This document shows, piece by piece, positions 33,703 through 41,452 of a stretch of DNA of 64,000 nt (position 1 is its first letter; every line of letters begins with the position of its first letter). The notes beneath the pieces were generated by a model, which saw only the letters and a program-made list of their open reading frames with translations, was not told where the DNA came from and made no database searches. Source of the stretch: Mycobacterium sherrisii (GTDB lineage: Bacteria; Actinomycetota; Actinomycetes; Mycobacteriales; Mycobacteriaceae); assembly GCF_002102355.1 (NCBI RefSeq), contig NZ_LQPT01000077.1, positions 60,152-124,151 on the forward strand. Direction: 5' to 3'. The translations under genes and the position numbers were made by a program.

Positions 33703-34648
33703 TCACGCCGCCGGCGCGGCCGGCGGCGGCCAGTTCCTCGCGCCAGTTCTCCGCGCCGATCACGACGGTGAAGATGTCCGAGCGCGGGAATCGGTCGTAG
33801 CGCGTCCGCGCGGCGTGCCCGGCCTCTACGAGTTCGGCCACCGAGTGGTCCCAGTCCAGCGAGTCGCGTGCGCGGCCGAGCAGATCCATCACCCGGTCGA
33901 GGGCCGTCAGCAGGTGGCTGCAGTTGCCCTCGCACATCGCGCGCACCAGGTCCGGGGCACTGCCCGCCACCCGGGTGCCATCCCGGAATGATCCGGCAGC
34001 CAGCGCGAATGCCAGGGGGACCTCGGCCGCGGTCACCGCCAGCGCTTCGGCGAGCAGATGCGGCAGATGCGAGATGGCGGCTGCGGCGGCGTCGTGCTCG
34101 TCCGATTTGGCCGGGACCACCACCGAGCCGCATTCCAGCGCCAGGTTCATCACCATCGACCACACCACCGGGTCGACATGGTCGTCGACGCTAACCACCC
34201 ACGGCGCGGCGGTGAACAATCCGGCGTGCCCGGCCGACCAGCCCGAGCTTTCGGTGCCGGTCATCGGGTGCCCGCCCACAAAACGTTCCTGCAGGCCGGC
34301 CGCGATGACCTCGTCGAGCACTGCCGATTTGACACTGGTCACGTCGGTGAGCGGGCACTTGGGTGCCAATTCGCTCACATGCGCCAGCATCAGCGGCAGG
34401 GCCGGCATCGGCACGGCCAGCACGATCAGCGCGCGAGTGTCGGCGGCGCGGGTGAGCGTCTCGTGAACGTCGGTGGTGGCGGCGAAACCCTCGGCCAGGG
34501 CCCCGTGTGCCCCCTCCACCGAGCGGTTGTAACCGAACACTTCGCGGCCGGCGGCCGCGGCGGCCCGCATGATCGAGCCGCCGATCAGCCCCAAGCCGAG
34601 CACGCATACCGGGGTTTTGCTACCCGCCCCGGTCGAAGTCGAAGACAC
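33665..34648 (-). CDS. tyrA: Prephenate dehydrogenase TyrA
   Basis: NAD-dependent enzyme of tyrosine synthesis, 327 residues, equivalent to Rv3754. The Rossmann motif [10 protein letters not shown] is at about 16-25. The catalytic region has T-D-V-T-S-V-K-S (about 105-112) and [13 protein letters not shown] (about 128-140) with the histidine and the arginine-equivalent residues in place. The C-terminal helical dimerisation domain fills 180-310. No ACT domain is present. GTG start at 34648 with TTGGAGG before it. Tail-to-tail overlap of 38 bp with the gene at 33106. Confidence 0.92.
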   Translation of the reverse strand: MSSTSTGAGSKTPVCVLGLGLIGGSIMRAAAAAGREVFGYNRSVEGAHGALAEGFAATTDVHETLTRAADTRALIVLAVPMPALPLMLAHVSELAPKCPLTDVTSVKSAVLDEVIAAGLQERFVGGHPMTGTESSGWSAGHAGLFTAAPWVVSVDDHVDPVVWSMVMNLALECGSVVVPAKSDEHDAAAAAISHLPHLLAEALAVTAAEVPLAFALAAGSFRDGTRVAGSAPDLVRAMCEGNCSHLLTALDRVMDLLGRARDSLDWDHSVAELVEAGHAARTRYDRFPRSDIFTVVIGAENWREELAAAGRAGGVIRSALPIRDTPR

Positions 34649-34753
34649 CCTCCAAGGTTGGCACAGTTGGGCGGCGAGCGGTGCCCGCAGGTCCCCGCGC
34701 CGGGGCCGTGCTGTCTGGTCAAGCGGCCTGGTCAGCGACTAGCGTAGGCGGCC

Positions 34754-35275
34754 ATGGGACGAGAGCGGGCTGCAACGCAAGGGGCGTCCGTGGACACGCC
34801 GGATGGCTTCGGCGTGGCCGTCGTACGCGAAGAGGGTCAGTGGCGTTGTTCTGTGATGTCACCCAAAGCGCTGACGAGTCTGGCGGCCGCCGAGACGGAA
34901 CTGCGCGAACTGCGTAGTGCGGGCGCGGTGTTTGGCCTGCTCGACATCGACGACGAGTTCTTCGTCATCGTGCGACCCGCGCCGTCGAGGACCCGGCTGC
35001 TGCTCTCGGATGCCACCGCGGCGCTGGACTACGACATCGCCGCCGAAGTGCTGGACAGCCTGGACGCGGACATCGATCCCGAAGACCTCGAGGACTCCGA
35101 GCCGTTCGAGGAGGGCGACCTCGGCTTGCTGTCCGACATCGGCCTGCCCGAAGCGGTGCTCGGCGTCATCCTCGACGAGTCCGACCTCTACGCCGACGAG
35201 CAGTTGGGGCGCATTGCCCGCGAGATGGGCTTTGCCGACCAGTTGTCGGCGGTGATCGACCGTCTCGGTCGGTGA
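34754..35275 (+). CDS. tRNA adenosine deaminase-associated protein (Rv3753c type)
   Basis: A 173-residue acidic protein of the actinobacterial family always found beside the TadA-like deaminase. FGVAVVREEGQWRCSVM opens the domain (about 19-35), and a strongly acidic stretch (DADIDPEDLEDSEPFEEGDLG, split about 103-123) separates it from a C-terminal helical part with LDESDLYADEQLGRIA. No catalytic residues. TAGCGT at 34740-34745 is eight bases before the ATG, so this too may be leaderless. The deaminase gene follows after 76 bases. Confidence 0.82.
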   Translation: MGRERAATQGASVDTPDGFGVAVVREEGQWRCSVMSPKALTSLAAAETELRELRSAGAVFGLLDIDDEFFVIVRPAPSRTRLLLSDATAALDYDIAAEVLDSLDADIDPEDLEDSEPFEEGDLGLLSDIGLPEAVLGVILDESDLYADEQLGRIAREMGFADQLSAVIDRLGR

Positions 35276-35351
35276 TCGCAAGCGTGGCCGCAGCGGGTCG
35301 CCACCCGTGACAGAGCCGGGCGCAGCGGGTCGCCGTCATCAGACTCGGTCG

Positions 35352-35810
35352 GTGAGGACTGACGAGGAGCTGATCCGGGCCGCGCTGGAGGTTGCCGGCA
35401 CTGCGGGCCCGCGCGATGTGCCGATCGGAGCGGTGGTCGTCGCCGCGGACGGAACCGAGCTTGCCCGGGCGGTGAATGCTCGTGAGGCCCTTGGTGATCC
35501 GACCGCCCACGCGGAAGTCCTGGCGCTACGCGCGGCGGCCGCGGTGCTGGGCGACGGGTGGCGGCTGGAGGGAGCCACGTTGGCGGTCACCGTCGAACCG
35601 TGCACGATGTGCGCGGGTGCTCTGATCCTGGCCCGCGTCGCGCGGCTGGTGTTCGGCGCGTGGGAACCCAAGACCGGCGCGGTCGGGTCATTGTGGGACG
35701 TGGTGCGCGACCGGCGGCTCAATCACCGCCCGCAGGTGCGGGGCGGTGTCCTGGCAGAACAGTGCGCCGCGCCGCTGGAGGACTTCTTCGCCCGCCAGCG
35801 ATTGGGGTGA
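35352..35810 (+). CDS. tadA: tRNA-specific adenosine deaminase TadA
   Basis: Zinc cytidine-deaminase-fold enzyme, 152 residues as in Rv3752c, that makes inosine at the wobble base of tRNA-Arg(ACG). The zinc and catalytic motif T-A-H-A-E-V-L (about 52-58) and P-C-T-M-C-A-G (about 81-87) are intact. The GTG at 35352 gives the family length; an earlier GTG at 35307 would add a poorly conserved leader. The substrate tRNA-Arg(ACG) is itself encoded in this window at 12733. Confidence 0.9.
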   Translation: MRTDEELIRAALEVAGTAGPRDVPIGAVVVAADGTELARAVNAREALGDPTAHAEVLALRAAAAVLGDGWRLEGATLAVTVEPCTMCAGALILARVARLVFGAWEPKTGAVGSLWDVVRDRRLNHRPQVRGGVLAEQCAAPLEDFFARQRLG

Positions 35811-35839
35811 GCGGCTGGTCGTTGGGTAAGCTGCTCGGC

Positions 35840-35926
35840 GGTGGCGTGTCCGAGCGGCCTAAGGAGCACGCCTCGAAAGCGTGTGACGGCTAAAACCGTC
35901 CGAGGGTTCAAATCCCTCCGCCACCG
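35840..35926 (+). tRNA. tRNA-Ser(CGA)
   Basis: Acceptor stem GGTGGCG/CGCCACC, G73, anticodon loop CTCGAAA with anticodon CGA, long variable arm, T-loop GGTTCAAATCC. The three bases after G73 are CCA, so here the 3' end is encoded. This gene marks the end of synteny with M. tuberculosis in this window. Confidence 0.95.
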
Positions 35927-35956
35927 CCATGTGATGTCTCAAGACATCGGAATAGG

Positions 35957-35988
35957 TCCGAACCCTCGTTTAGGGTTCGGATTTTTTT
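35957..35988 (+). terminator. Strong intrinsic terminator after tRNA-Ser(CGA)
   Basis: TCCGAACCCT-CGTTT-AGGGTTCGGA is a perfect ten-pair stem followed by seven T. A second, weaker hairpin GATGTCT-CA-AGACATC lies just upstream (35933-35948). Such complete U-tract terminators are rare in mycobacteria. Confidence 0.9.
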
Positions 35989-36037
35989 CTTCGGAGGTCG
36001 GGTGCGGCGGCCGCCACCGCCAAAGTGATGAGTCGCG

Positions 36038-36172
36038 TCATGGCTGACAGATTTCCTTCAGGACGTGGTGGCCGGCGTTGCTGATGGCGGCGACCGTGTA
36101 GGAGCGCACCGGGGGCGGATGATCCGCACATTCCACCGAGGCGGCGAGCCCCTGCGACACCAGGCGGCCCAT
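36038..36172 (-). pseudogene. Possible C-terminal gene remnant (44 codons)
   Basis: In the 319-base gap between tRNA-Ser(CGA) and the hydrolase gene, the minus strand has a short frame M-G-R-L-V-S-Q-G-L-A-A-S-V-E-C, ending A-G-H-H-V-L-K-E-I-C-Q-P. Its composition is protein-like, but an in-frame TAA lies ten codons upstream of the ATG and no good ribosome binding site is seen. It may be the tail of a decayed gene or chance. I do not recognise it. Confidence 0.25.
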
Positions 36173-36188
36173 GAATTGTTGACCCTGG

Positions 36189-36201
36189 ACTAAAAATTAG
36201 T
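36189..36201. promoter_or_regulatory. AT-rich palindrome ACTAA-AAA-TTAGT
   Basis: A perfect 5-bp inverted repeat with a 3-bp centre, in the only AT-rich spot of the area, 45 bases before the hydrolase ATG. It is a candidate promoter/operator for the hydrolase-tetR pair. Confidence 0.4.
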
Positions 36202-36245
36202 AGCGTTGGCGCGCAGCACGGGCCATCGCCGCGAGGGGGCACGAG

Positions 36246-37109
36246 ATGCGTTTCGAAGACTGGGATTGTGGGCGCGTGGCCACCCAAGACGTGAGTCTGT
36301 TCTATCGTCGCCACGGGGCGGGCGATCCACTGCTCCTCATCCATGGCTGTCCACAGCACTCGTTGATGTGGCACGCGATTGGTCCTGAGCTGGCCAAGGC
36401 TTTCGACGTGATCGCGTACGACCAACGCGGGATGGGGTTGTCGACCATCGTGCCGACCGGTTTCGATGGCACCACCAAGGCCCGGGATCTACTGGCACTC
36501 TTCGACGAGCTGGGGATCGAGCAAGCCCACATCGTCGGGTTCGACCTGGGCGCCCAGACTGCCGCCTCCTTCGCCCGGGACTATCCCGAAAGGGTCAAGC
36601 GCATCGCGTTTTTGGAGTACGCATTGGCCGGATTCGGCTACGAGGAGCACATGAACCCGAAACCGGATTGGACCCTGGCCTCCAACTGGCACCTAGCCTT
36701 TTTCATGGTGCCCGAGGCGGCCGAGTTCCTGATCCGTGACCGGGAACGGCAGATGCTGTCGTGGTGGTTCTACCACATCAGCTATTCCGGTGACAGCTAC
36801 ATGAGTCCCGAACACTTCGAGGCCTATGTGCGCTCACTGTCCAAGCCCGGCGCGCTGCGCGCCTGCATCGAGCATTACGCCCAAGTGTGGGACGATGCTC
36901 GCGACAACGCGGTGATCCGCGAAAACCCTTTGACCATGCCTACGTTGGCCATGGGAGGCGAGGCGTCATTGGGTCCGGCGGTCGAACCGGCGTGGCGCGA
37001 CGTCGCGACGAATCTGACCACCAGGGTGATTCCCAAGGCGGGCCATTGGCTCAGTGACGAAAACCCCGGATTCACCGCCCAGGCGCTGGGAGACTTCTTC
37101 AAGGGATAA
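36246..37109 (+). CDS. Alpha/beta hydrolase with Asp nucleophile (epoxide hydrolase/dehalogenase class)
   Basis: A 287-residue hydrolase. The oxyanion motif H-G-C-P-Q is at residues 33-37. The nucleophile elbow is G-F-D100-L-G-A, so the nucleophile is aspartate as in epoxide hydrolases and haloalkane dehalogenases, and the late catalytic histidine is in K-A-G-H-W. A tryptophan follows that histidine, as in dehalogenases, but the halide-binding pair next to the nucleophile is absent (leucine follows D100), which favours epoxide hydrolase. GAGGGGGC precedes the ATG. The TetR gene lies 50 bases downstream. Confidence 0.83.
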   Translation: MRFEDWDCGRVATQDVSLFYRRHGAGDPLLLIHGCPQHSLMWHAIGPELAKAFDVIAYDQRGMGLSTIVPTGFDGTTKARDLLALFDELGIEQAHIVGFDLGAQTAASFARDYPERVKRIAFLEYALAGFGYEEHMNPKPDWTLASNWHLAFFMVPEAAEFLIRDRERQMLSWWFYHISYSGDSYMSPEHFEAYVRSLSKPGALRACIEHYAQVWDDARDNAVIRENPLTMPTLAMGGEASLGPAVEPAWRDVATNLTTRVIPKAGHWLSDENPGFTAQALGDFFKG

Positions 37110-37159
37110 GACTTGAGTGCGCGGACAGCGCGGCTCCGCGCCGACGGGAAGAGGCCACG

Positions 37160-37792
37160 ATGCCAGCGGGACGACCGCGGACCTTCGACAAAGACGCAGC
37201 GCTGCATGCCGCGATGGAGGTGTTTTGGCGCGATGGCTTCGAGGGCGCCTCCACCGAAACGCTCAGGTGTGCCATGGGTATTCGCCACGCCGCCAGCTTC
37301 TACCGGGTGTTCGGCGACAAACGAAATCTGTTCTTCCTCGCCGTCGAGCACTACGCCGCCACGGTGGGGTCGGCGCCGATCGCCGCCCTGAGCCAAGGGA
37401 AGACTGCCGATGAAGCGGTGGCCGCCATGCTGGCCTCCGGAGCACAGCTCTATACCGAAAAGTCCTCTGGCATCGGATGTTTGATCGTGAGCGGCGCAGT
37501 CAACTGCACACCGGAGAACGCCGATGTCGCCGAGTTCCTCGCTGCCTACCGCGTCACGATCCAGAAGAAGCTCGTCGAACGCCTGGAACGCGCCGTCGCG
37601 GACGGCGAGCTGTCACGGCACACCAACATCGGCGCAGTGGCGGAATTCTATGCCTCACTGCTGCACGGCATCGCGGTGCGCGCTCGCGACGGAGCCCCTG
37701 GTGCGGATCTCCGCGCCGCCGTCGCCCTCGCCCCGCGGGTTTCCCAGCTAAGTGCCTGCCCCGCCGACAATTTCGATACCCGCAGCGACTAA
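37160..37792 (+). CDS. TetR/AcrR-family regulator
   Basis: A 210-residue regulator starting M-P-A-G-R-P-R-T-F-D, typical of the AcrR branch. The helix-turn-helix spans about 25-60 (ALHAAMEVFWRDGFEGAS, then SFYRVFGDKRNLF). The usual T-x-x-x-I-A of helix 2 is altered to STETLRCAMGI. It is encoded just after the hydrolase and probably controls that gene through the palindrome at 36189. GAGG lies upstream of the ATG. The ligand is unknown. Confidence 0.83.
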   Translation: MPAGRPRTFDKDAALHAAMEVFWRDGFEGASTETLRCAMGIRHAASFYRVFGDKRNLFFLAVEHYAATVGSAPIAALSQGKTADEAVAAMLASGAQLYTEKSSGIGCLIVSGAVNCTPENADVAEFLAAYRVTIQKKLVERLERAVADGELSRHTNIGAVAEFYASLLHGIAVRARDGAPGADLRAAVALAPRVSQLSACPADNFDTRSD

Positions 37793-37852
37793 CCTTCCCG
37801 AGCCTGCCTATCAGCACGTTGCTCGCTGCTTAGTTGTATATGGACAGGTGTT

Positions 37853-38023
37853 ATGTCGCAATCAGATTCGCTCGGAGCTGACGAAGCGGCCGCGCACGCG
37901 GCCGTGTGGGAGATCATCACCGGCCATTGGAGGAGCCAGATCCTGCGGTCGCTGGCCAGGCCTTCGGTAGCAGACCATCTGGCGGTGATCACGACGACTT
38001 TGCCACTGCCGCAGCGGCTTTGA
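37853..38023 (+). pseudogene. 5' remnant of a SAM-dependent O-methyltransferase gene
   Basis: The 56-codon frame reads MSQSDSLGADEAAAHAAV, then W-E-I-I-T-G-H-W-R-S-Q, then SLARPSVADHLAV. This is the N-terminal dimerisation helix of mycobacterial O-methyltransferases (W-x-I-T-G-x-x-x-S-Q... A-x-L-x-V-A-D-H-L), which are normally about 340-360 residues. After about residue 46 the similarity stops and a stop follows at 38021. The SAM domain is missing entirely. The TetR gene that follows, on the other strand, lies where the rest should be. Confidence 0.55.
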
Positions 38024-38058
38024 GACGCAGGGCGCGCAGGTACCGGGCCACGAACTGC

Positions 38059-38646
38059 TCAGGACCTGGCGCGGGTCTTCTTTCGCCGGGCATTGGTCGG
38101 CCGAGCCGCACCGGATGTTTGAGTCAACCCGGCGAGCAATATTTGCACCGCCTTGGACCGGCCGGCATGGTCGTCGGCGGCGACGGTCATGCGTATGAGC
38201 ATTGCAATGTCGTCGGCAGTGATGCCCGGGTGCAGACCCCCGGCATCGCGGAGTCGAACGGTGAACGGTTCCACCAGATCGGTGATCAGTCGATGAGCGT
38301 GTGCCCGGGTGCGCGGGCTGGTCGCCGCGAGCCGCAGAAAGGTCTCCGTGTCGGCGTCGCTGAGGTCGCAAGTGCCGATGAACATCGAACGAAACGCCTC
38401 GAGCGCGTCGGGGATGTCCGCGGCCGAGTCCGTCCCCTCGCGCGCTTCGGCAATCAACTCGTCGAGAACCGCGATCACCAGATCGTCCTTGTCCGCGAAG
38501 TGGCGGTAGAGCGTGGTGGCGCCGACGCCGGCACGGCGGGCGATCTCTTCCAGGCTCGTCCCGGGTCCCTGCTCGTTGAATGCCTCGCGGGCCGCGGCGA
38601 CCAACCGTTGCCGATTGCGTTGTACGTCTTTGCGCGGCGCCCGCAT
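38059..38646 (-). CDS. TetR-family regulator divergent from the hydrolase fusion gene
   Basis: A 195-residue regulator. The N-terminus MRAPRKDVQRNRQRLVAAA is basic. The DNA-binding segment is TSLEEIARRAGVGATTLYRHFADKDDL, split over about 30-56. The C-terminus is very basic (ARPTNARRKKTRARS). A near-ideal GAGGAGG precedes the ATG at 38646; the longer frame to 38745 is not used. It is divergent from 38818, and a 25-bp palindrome lies between the two, so it probably represses the neighbour. Confidence 0.87.
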   Translation of the reverse strand: MRAPRKDVQRNRQRLVAAAREAFNEQGPGTSLEEIARRAGVGATTLYRHFADKDDLVIAVLDELIAEAREGTDSAADIPDALEAFRSMFIGTCDLSDADTETFLRLAATSPRTRAHAHRLITDLVEPFTVRLRDAGGLHPGITADDIAMLIRMTVAADDHAGRSKAVQILLAGLTQTSGAARPTNARRKKTRARS

Positions 38647-38780
38647 CTGACCTCCTCGCCCCGATTGCGTAGCCCCATGGTAGGGGCCGCGCGACCGAAC
38701 CGGTGGTGTAACACCCGTATTAGTCCAGACCGTGATCGCCGTCAAAGCGGTAGCAACACCACCATTTTATCACTACAGTC

Positions 38781-38805
38781 TAAGTGGATGTATAACTACC
38801 ACTTA
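38781..38805. promoter_or_regulatory. TetR-type operator TAAGTGG-N11-CCACTTA
   Basis: Seven-bp perfect arms with partly symmetric centre, 25 bp in all. The centre holds TATAAC (38791-38796), a good -10 box for the plus-strand gene. The site ends 12 bases before the ATG at 38818. Confidence 0.65.
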
Positions 38806-38817
38806 AGGGAGTGCGAG

Positions 38818-40143
38818 ATGAGGAGCCAACCGACCTCCGGGGCCGGGGCGTGCCGTCGGCTTGACGACGCGGTGTGCGTGCAGCGGGTGACGTTCGACTC
38901 GTCCGGTGAGGTCCTTGCCGGCGACATGTACCTACCCGGTCCCTCGACCGGCGGTCCGCGGCCGGCCGTCGTGGTGGCCGGAGCATGGGCGACAGTCAAG
39001 GAACAGATGGCCGCGGGGTATGCGCGCGAGCTGGCCGCCCGGGGCTACATCGCCATGGCGTTCGACTTTCGCAGTTGGGGGCGCAGCGGTGGGCAGCCAC
39101 GGTCCATGGAGGACCCCGCTGCGAAGAGCGCCGATATCGTCGCTGCCGCAGAGTTTCTCGCGCGGCACGCCGCCGTCGATTTCGACGCCATCGGCGGGCT
39201 GGGTATCTGTGCGGGGAGTAGTTACCTGGTGGCCGCGGCGACCGTATCGCCGCTCATTAAATCGCTCGTCCTGGTCGCCCCGGCATTACCGACGCGGGCC
39301 GACGTTCGGCAGAACCTCGGAGGCGAGCAGAACATGGCCGCATTGATCGCCGCGGCGGAGCAGGCATCGGCGGAATACGAGCGCAGCGGTCAGCAGCGGC
39401 TGGTACCGGCAGTCCCACCGGCAGACGACGATCGCGCAGCCCGGGAGAGCTACTTCAGCGACCCTGATCGCGGGCTGATTCCCGAGTGGGACAACACCTT
39501 CAACCCGGCATCGTGGTCGCGCTGGATTCCCTTCGATGTGCATGCCCTTGCCCACCGGCTGGCCCAGCCGACCTGCGTCGTGCACAGCGACGTTGCGGTC
39601 AACCCCGACAGTGTGCGCGCGTTCCTGTCCAAGGTGTCGGGTCCGGTCGACCAGTTATCGCTGGACGGCCTAAGCCAATTCGACTTTTATGACCAACCCC
39701 ACGCGATGGCCGCTGCGACCGGCGCCGCGGTGGCGCATTTCAGCCGCACACTCCGACCGGCTGGTGCCACCGCATTGCTCGATCACCTCGCCGCGTCGGA
39801 AGTGGTCACGATAGGCACGATCACGACAAGGGGGCACGTGATCAACACACTCGTCGGCGCGGTCGTCGTCGACGATGCCGGCTACATACGCAGCCAGCAC
39901 GGTGCTAAAGCCAAGTGGTATCGCAGAGCGACACGGGTGCCCCACGGATTCGTCATCCACGACGCTGCCCGCTTCCCGGTGGGCTTTAGCCGTGTGACTG
40001 ACGCCGAGACGATTCACCGCGTGGACCGCGCGGCTTACCGCAAGTACGGTGGCAAAGTTCGATCACTGCTGTTGCGGCCGTTGCTGTGGCGGACGCGTCA
40101 CCACGTCCTGAAGATCACCCCGCAAGGTTGCCCCACCGATTAA
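38818..40143 (+). CDS. Alpha/beta hydrolase fused to a DUF2255-like domain
   Basis: A 441-residue two-domain protein. Residues about 15-315 are an alpha/beta hydrolase of the dienelactone-hydrolase/X-Pro peptidase-like type, with the conserved FDFRSWGRSGG (about 80-90) and the elbow G-I-C-A-G-S, so the nucleophile may be Cys or the following Ser. Residues about 325-425 (EVVTIGTITTRG, then SQHGAKAKWYRRA, then VDRAAYRKYGG) look like DUF2255, a split-barrel flavin-reductase-like domain. AAGGGAG lies seven bases before the ATG at 38818. An ATG at 38787 is possible but falls inside the operator. I do not know a described enzyme with this fusion. Confidence 0.78.
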   Translation: MRSQPTSGAGACRRLDDAVCVQRVTFDSSGEVLAGDMYLPGPSTGGPRPAVVVAGAWATVKEQMAAGYARELAARGYIAMAFDFRSWGRSGGQPRSMEDPAAKSADIVAAAEFLARHAAVDFDAIGGLGICAGSSYLVAAATVSPLIKSLVLVAPALPTRADVRQNLGGEQNMAALIAAAEQASAEYERSGQQRLVPAVPPADDDRAARESYFSDPDRGLIPEWDNTFNPASWSRWIPFDVHALAHRLAQPTCVVHSDVAVNPDSVRAFLSKVSGPVDQLSLDGLSQFDFYDQPHAMAAATGAAVAHFSRTLRPAGATALLDHLAASEVVTIGTITTRGHVINTLVGAVVVDDAGYIRSQHGAKAKWYRRATRVPHGFVIHDAARFPVGFSRVTDAETIHRVDRAAYRKYGGKVRSLLLRPLLWRTRHHVLKITPQGCPTD

Positions 40144-40226
40144 CCTGAACCGCTCCACATCATTTAGATCAGGTGTGAGCGCGACATTCTCGTCGATTCG
40201 GGGCGGCGTCTATCGGTGACGCACGA

Positions 40227-41357
40227 TTAGCCGATACCGCCGGTCAACCCCCGCACCGTTTGCATCTCGGTGCTGCGGTAGGGCCGCCCATCGGGTAGCA
40301 GCAAATCGTGGAACCAGAGCTTCGGTGGCGCCGTATACGGATGATCCCACGAATCCCAGGGGAAATAGGTTTGTGTCTTCCCGGCGACGAACCCCCAGTT
40401 GAACGCACCGACGTTGTGCCGCTTGGCAATTGGCAGAATCGTCTCGATGGTGCTGCCCTGGGACCGGGCCATGTATTCGGTGCAGATGATCGGTCGTCCC
40501 AGCGGCGCCAACTCGTTGACCTTCGCCTCGAATTCGGCCGGTTTGCCGTAGTTGTGGAAGGTGATCACGTCGGCGTTGTCGAGCTGGATACCGCTGATGG
40601 TGCTACGGCTACCGGGGTCTCCCCAAGATCCTTGCCAGACGCCACTTGTCAGCGGTTGTGCCGGATCGACCGCGCGGGCCCAGCGAAACACCTGGGGCAG
40701 CAGGTCGGCGACGAGTTGCAGCTTGTCTTTGCGCTCGACCTTGCGGTACTCCTTGGCGGGGTTGTCGGGCTCATTCCACAGGTCCCAGCCGAGCACCCGG
40801 TCGTCATTGCGGAACTGCCGCAAGACTCCCGTCACGTAATCCTGCATCACCGGGAGGTAGCGGGGGTCGCCCATCCGCTCGGCCCCCGGGCTTTGCACCC
40901 ATCCGGAGTTGTGCACCCCGCGCACCGGCGGGTGCTGCGGGCCGGACTTGGGCAGCGGATCCCAGCATGAATCGAACAATACGAACAGCGGCTTGATGCT
41001 GTGGCGGGCGGCGATCCCGACGAACTGGCCGAGGCGGCTCTGAAAGCCCTGGCGGTCCTGGGCCCAAAGCTGATCGTGGAGAAAGACCCGCATGGTGTTG
41101 AATCCCATGGCGCGCGCCACATTCAGTTCGCTGTCGATGCGTTGAGCGTCAAACGTTCCCGCCTGAAACATCTCCAGCTGGTTGATGGCGGTCGATGGGA
41201 CGTAGTTCGCGCCGACCAGCCAGCCTTGCGCCTGATACCAGGCCTTGGCGCGGTCCGGCGACCATCGTCCCGCGTCCGCGACTGCGCGGGGAGTGTGGGC
41301 TAACACGGCACCCGCCGCGAGCATCAGCGGCAGCTTCATGGCCGTGCGGCGGTTCAC
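40227..41357 (-). CDS. Secreted GH5-like glycoside hydrolase (cellulase/mannanase type)
   Basis: A 376-residue exported enzyme. The N-terminus N-R-R-T-A-M-K-L plus a hydrophobic stretch ending A-R/V-A-D-A looks like a Tat-type signal. The TIM-barrel has the GH clan-A residues: acid/base E196 in WDLWNEPDN and nucleophile E294 in IICTEYMAR, with TFHNYGKP and a substrate-stacking FNWGFVAGKTQTYFPWDSW in between and after. Family members cut beta-1,4-glycans or glycosides; the mycobacterial substrate is unclear. The GTG start is supported by TAGTGT six bases upstream (leaderless). Confidence 0.83.
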   Translation of the reverse strand: MNRRTAMKLPLMLAAGAVLAHTPRAVADAGRWSPDRAKAWYQAQGWLVGANYVPSTAINQLEMFQAGTFDAQRIDSELNVARAMGFNTMRVFLHDQLWAQDRQGFQSRLGQFVGIAARHSIKPLFVLFDSCWDPLPKSGPQHPPVRGVHNSGWVQSPGAERMGDPRYLPVMQDYVTGVLRQFRNDDRVLGWDLWNEPDNPAKEYRKVERKDKLQLVADLLPQVFRWARAVDPAQPLTSGVWQGSWGDPGSRSTISGIQLDNADVITFHNYGKPAEFEAKVNELAPLGRPIICTEYMARSQGSTIETILPIAKRHNVGAFNWGFVAGKTQTYFPWDSWDHPYTAPPKLWFHDLLLPDGRPYRSTEMQTVRGLTGGIG

Positions 41358-41363
41358 GACGTG

Positions 41364-41369
41364 ACACTA
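41364..41369 (-). promoter_or_regulatory. -10 box TAGTGT for the glycosidase gene
   Basis: TAGTGT, then CACGTC, then the GTG at 41357. It fits a leaderless start. Confidence 0.45.
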
Positions 41370-41452
41370 ATTTTCGCTGTTCCCGCAATTGGTTTGCCAC
41401 GCCGTGGGCAATGACGCGAGGTTGGGAATCGTTATCTTCCCGTGACCCAGGA

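Noticed and set aside
7722-35926. Shared 3' halves of tRNA-Ser(TGA) and tRNA-Ser(CGA) as possible attL/attR of an integrated element
   Set aside because: The shared bases are normal between serine isoacceptors, and the region between them is core, syntenic DNA without an integrase.
37906-38817. In-frame N-terminal extension of the hydrolase fusion gene on the plus strand
   Set aside because: It crosses the divergent TetR gene and the operator. AAGGGAG before 38818 gives the proper start.
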